Source: Bacillota bacterium
GTDB lineage: Bacteria > Bacillota > Sulfobacillia > JACIYH01
Direction: 5' to 3'
Length of the DNA: 37,955 nucleotides
Assembly: GCA_014360055.1 (NCBI GenBank)
Contig: JACIYH010000002.1
Span: forward strand, 102,673-140,627
The position numbers were made by a program, and so were the translations under genes. Shown one piece after another: positions 37,032 to 37,955 of the stretch. The first letter of the stretch is position 1; every line of letters starts with the position of its first letter. Below the pieces are notes generated by a model. That model saw only the letters and a program-made list of their open reading frames with translations. It had not been told where the DNA came from and made no database searches.

Positions 37032-37779
37032 CCTGCGGGCGCGCCGGCATGACGGGCGGGCGCGCCGGCATGACCACGCCCCGCAGGTAGCGGGGTACCA
37101 CCCGGCTGCGGTCGAACTCCAGGCAGAAGGCGACGTCTTCCCCGTAGCCCAGCCTGAGCAGGTTGCTGCCGGCCGGGACGCCGGCGAAGAAGGAGTACCA
37201 GTCCTCCAGGGAGGCGGCCAGGCCGGCCGCCTCGCGGGCGCGCGGGGAGAGACAGGCCCCCTGTGTGGCCAGCCGGTCGGAAAGCAGGCCCGCCACCGCC
37301 ACGTCCTCAGGCGCCACCCCGCCTTCCCGCCCCGAACAGGCGAGCACCACGCGGCGCGGGCGCCGGGTGAGCAGCACGTCCAACACCGCCCCCGCATTGC
37401 GGAGGCAGGCGCACAGGGTGACCCGGGCCGGCCGGCATGCGCGCAGCGCGCGCGTGCCGTTGGTGGTGGTGAAGAAAACCACCCGGCCCCGGACGCGCTC
37501 GGGCAGGTAGCTCTGGGGCGAGTTGCCCAGGTCGAAGCCGGGTATGGGGTGGCAGCCGCGTTCCCCGGCGAGCAGGGTATCCCGCCCGTACCCCGGCCAG
37601 CGGGCGGCCAGCGCACGGGCCTCGTCTGGCTCCAGGACGGGCACGATGCCGCGGCATCCCGCCTCGAGGGCAGCGGTGATGGTGGTGGTAGCCCGTAGCA
37701 CATCGATCACCACCGCCCAGCTATCCCTGACCGCCTCCGGTACGATGTCCTGCGCGCGCAGGATCAGGTCGACCTCCAC
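36991..37779 (-). CDS. comB: 2-phosphosulfolactate phosphatase
   Basis: ComB removes phosphate from 2-phosphosulfolactate in sulfolactate/coenzyme M synthesis. Its role in Bacillota is not always clear. VVIDVLRATTTITAALEAGC near the start, NSPQSY, FFTTTNGTRAL and the ACSGREGGVAPEDVAVAG metal-site region are all family marks. At ~262 residues it is slightly long because of the C-terminal repeat tail. The GTG at 37779 has GAGGAGG 9 bases upstream. It converges on the aldo/keto reductase (41-base overlap) and diverges from surE. Confidence 0.9.
   Translation of the reverse strand: MEVDLILRAQDIVPEAVRDSWAVVIDVLRATTTITAALEAGCRGIVPVLEPDEARALAARWPGYGRDTLLAGERGCHPIPGFDLGNSPQSYLPERVRGRVVFFTTTNGTRALRACRPARVTLCACLRNAGAVLDVLLTRRPRRVVLACSGREGGVAPEDVAVAGLLSDRLATQGACLSPRAREAAGLAASLEDWYSFFAGVPAGSNLLRLGYGEDVAFCLEFDRSRVVPRYLRGVVMPARPPVMPARPQVIPARPPASGGPA
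37014..37076. repeat. Three 21-bp tandem repeats at the AKR/comB junction
   Basis: Copies start at 37014, 37035 and 37056. They share GCGGGCGCGCCGGCATGAC with small differences. On the minus strand they encode three seven-residue units, VMPARPP, VMPARPQ and VIPARPP, in the comB tail. On the plus strand the first copy contains the AKR stop. Confidence 0.85.
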
Positions 37780-37870
37780 CTTGTCTTGCCTCCTCGCGGA
37801 TGACGCCGGAGCCCGGCTGCTGGCGGAAGGCAGCGACCCCCCACTCCTTGGGGATGAGGTCGGCCTCCAC
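37721..37870 (-). CDS. Possible 49-residue leader peptide ahead of comB
   Basis: From the GTG at 37870 (with its own GAGGAGG site) a minus-strand frame encodes VEADLIPKEWGVAAFRQ and goes on for 49 residues, crossing the comB start in another frame. It might be a coupled upstream open frame, or merely what remains after duplication of the comB start. I see no homology. Confidence 0.25.
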   Translation of the reverse strand: MEADLIPKEWGVAAFRQQPGSGVIREEARQGGGRPDPARAGHRTGGGQG

Positions 37871-37890
37871 CTTGTTTCGCCTCCTCGCGG
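37761..37890 (-). repeat. Duplicated start region of comB
   Basis: Two 39-base segments (37761-37799 and 37852-37890) are 35/39 identical and 91 bases apart. Each contains, on the minus strand, GAGGAGG, then GTGGAGG and the following codons. The copy at 37870 opens a 49-codon frame (VEADLIPKEWGV...) that ends at 37721, out of frame with comB because 91 is not divisible by 3. Confidence 0.8.
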
Positions 37891-37891
37891 C

Positions 37892-37919
37892 AGTATATCA
37901 TAACCTGGCGAGGTGTTGA
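37892..37919 (-). promoter_or_regulatory. Possible promoter for comB
   Basis: On the minus strand, TCAACA (37919-37914) and TATACT (37897-37892) lie 16 bases apart. The transcript would begin near 37886 and include the duplicated ribosome binding site. The -10 is good, the -35 matches only four of six. Confidence 0.35.
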
Positions 37920-37922
37920 CCG

Positions 37923-37955
37923 GTGCTGGTCCTGCTCACCAACGACGACGGCATC
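37923..37955 (+). CDS. surE: 5'-nucleotidase SurE, N-terminal start only
   Basis: Eleven codons reading MLVLLTNDDGI, the signature N terminus of the SurE nucleotidase (metal-binding DD pair), start at the GTG at 37923, with GAGGTG 7 bases upstream. The gene continues past the window edge. It diverges from comB. Confidence 0.85.
   Translation, partial: MLVLLTNDDGI

Overview
The window looks like the chromosome of a GC-rich, endospore-forming member of the Bacillota. The reasons are sporulation genes (ytfJ/gerW, spmA, spmB, spoIIP, spoIVA), an ispH gene fused to ribosomal protein S1, a der-spoIVA-HU block, very GC-rich codons, and many GTG/TTG starts preceded by GGAGG-type ribosome binding sites. 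Symbiobacteriia, Thermaerobacteria or Limnochordia-like lineages would fit, but I cannot place it to genus. Almost all genes are on the plus strand. Only a DUF401 permease and comB are on the minus strand.

Layout. 1-2238: end of scpA, scpB, a DUF2953 gene and ytfJ (condensin subunits and sporulation). 2253-5080: a non-homologous end-joining operon (Ku, LigD-type ligase, LigD-type polymerase as separate genes). 5081-5648: a gene-free stretch holding two look-alike hairpins. 5649-6775: spmA-spmB. 6942-15940: an eight-gene accessory island with a permease, a FAD oxidoreductase, an orphan protein, a SelA-like PLP enzyme, an FCD-domain regulator, an 80-residue orphan protein, a fused cobalamin-dependent mutase and a P-loop NTPase. 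15828-18460: rluB, an isochorismatase-family hydrolase with nicotinate phosphoribosyltransferase (NAD salvage), and a small membrane protein. 18491-23021: a PflX-like radical SAM protein, cmk, plsC and ispH-rpsA. 23106-30575: DUF1614, spoIIP, DUF3189, a DUF512 radical SAM protein, der, spoIVA and HU. 30702-34585: tRNA-Pro, a fumarylacetoacetate-hydrolase-family enzyme, speD, an M42 peptidase, ndk and DUF72. 34601 to the end: DUF401 permease, ferredoxin-domain aldo/keto reductase, comB and the start of surE.

In Bacillus subtilis the order is scpA-scpB-ypuI-dacB-spmA-spmB-rluB. Here the same backbone is interrupted twice: ku-ligD lies between ytfJ and spmA, where dacB would be expected, and the 9-kb mutase island lies between spmB and rluB. 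The island is the best candidate for an undescribed system. Its core is a single-chain enzyme joining a B12-binding domain to a glutamate-mutase-E-like barrel, encoded next to a likely reactivase, a PLP enzyme, a flavoenzyme, a transporter and a regulator. I read it as an amino-acid or amino-acid-like catabolic pathway whose substrate the sequence does not reveal.

Several gene ends carry short in-frame or flanking tandem repeats (33-40, 18, 33, 39 and 21 bp periods), which suggests that local slippage is common in this genome. Hairpins at gene ends are strong but lack a T-tract.
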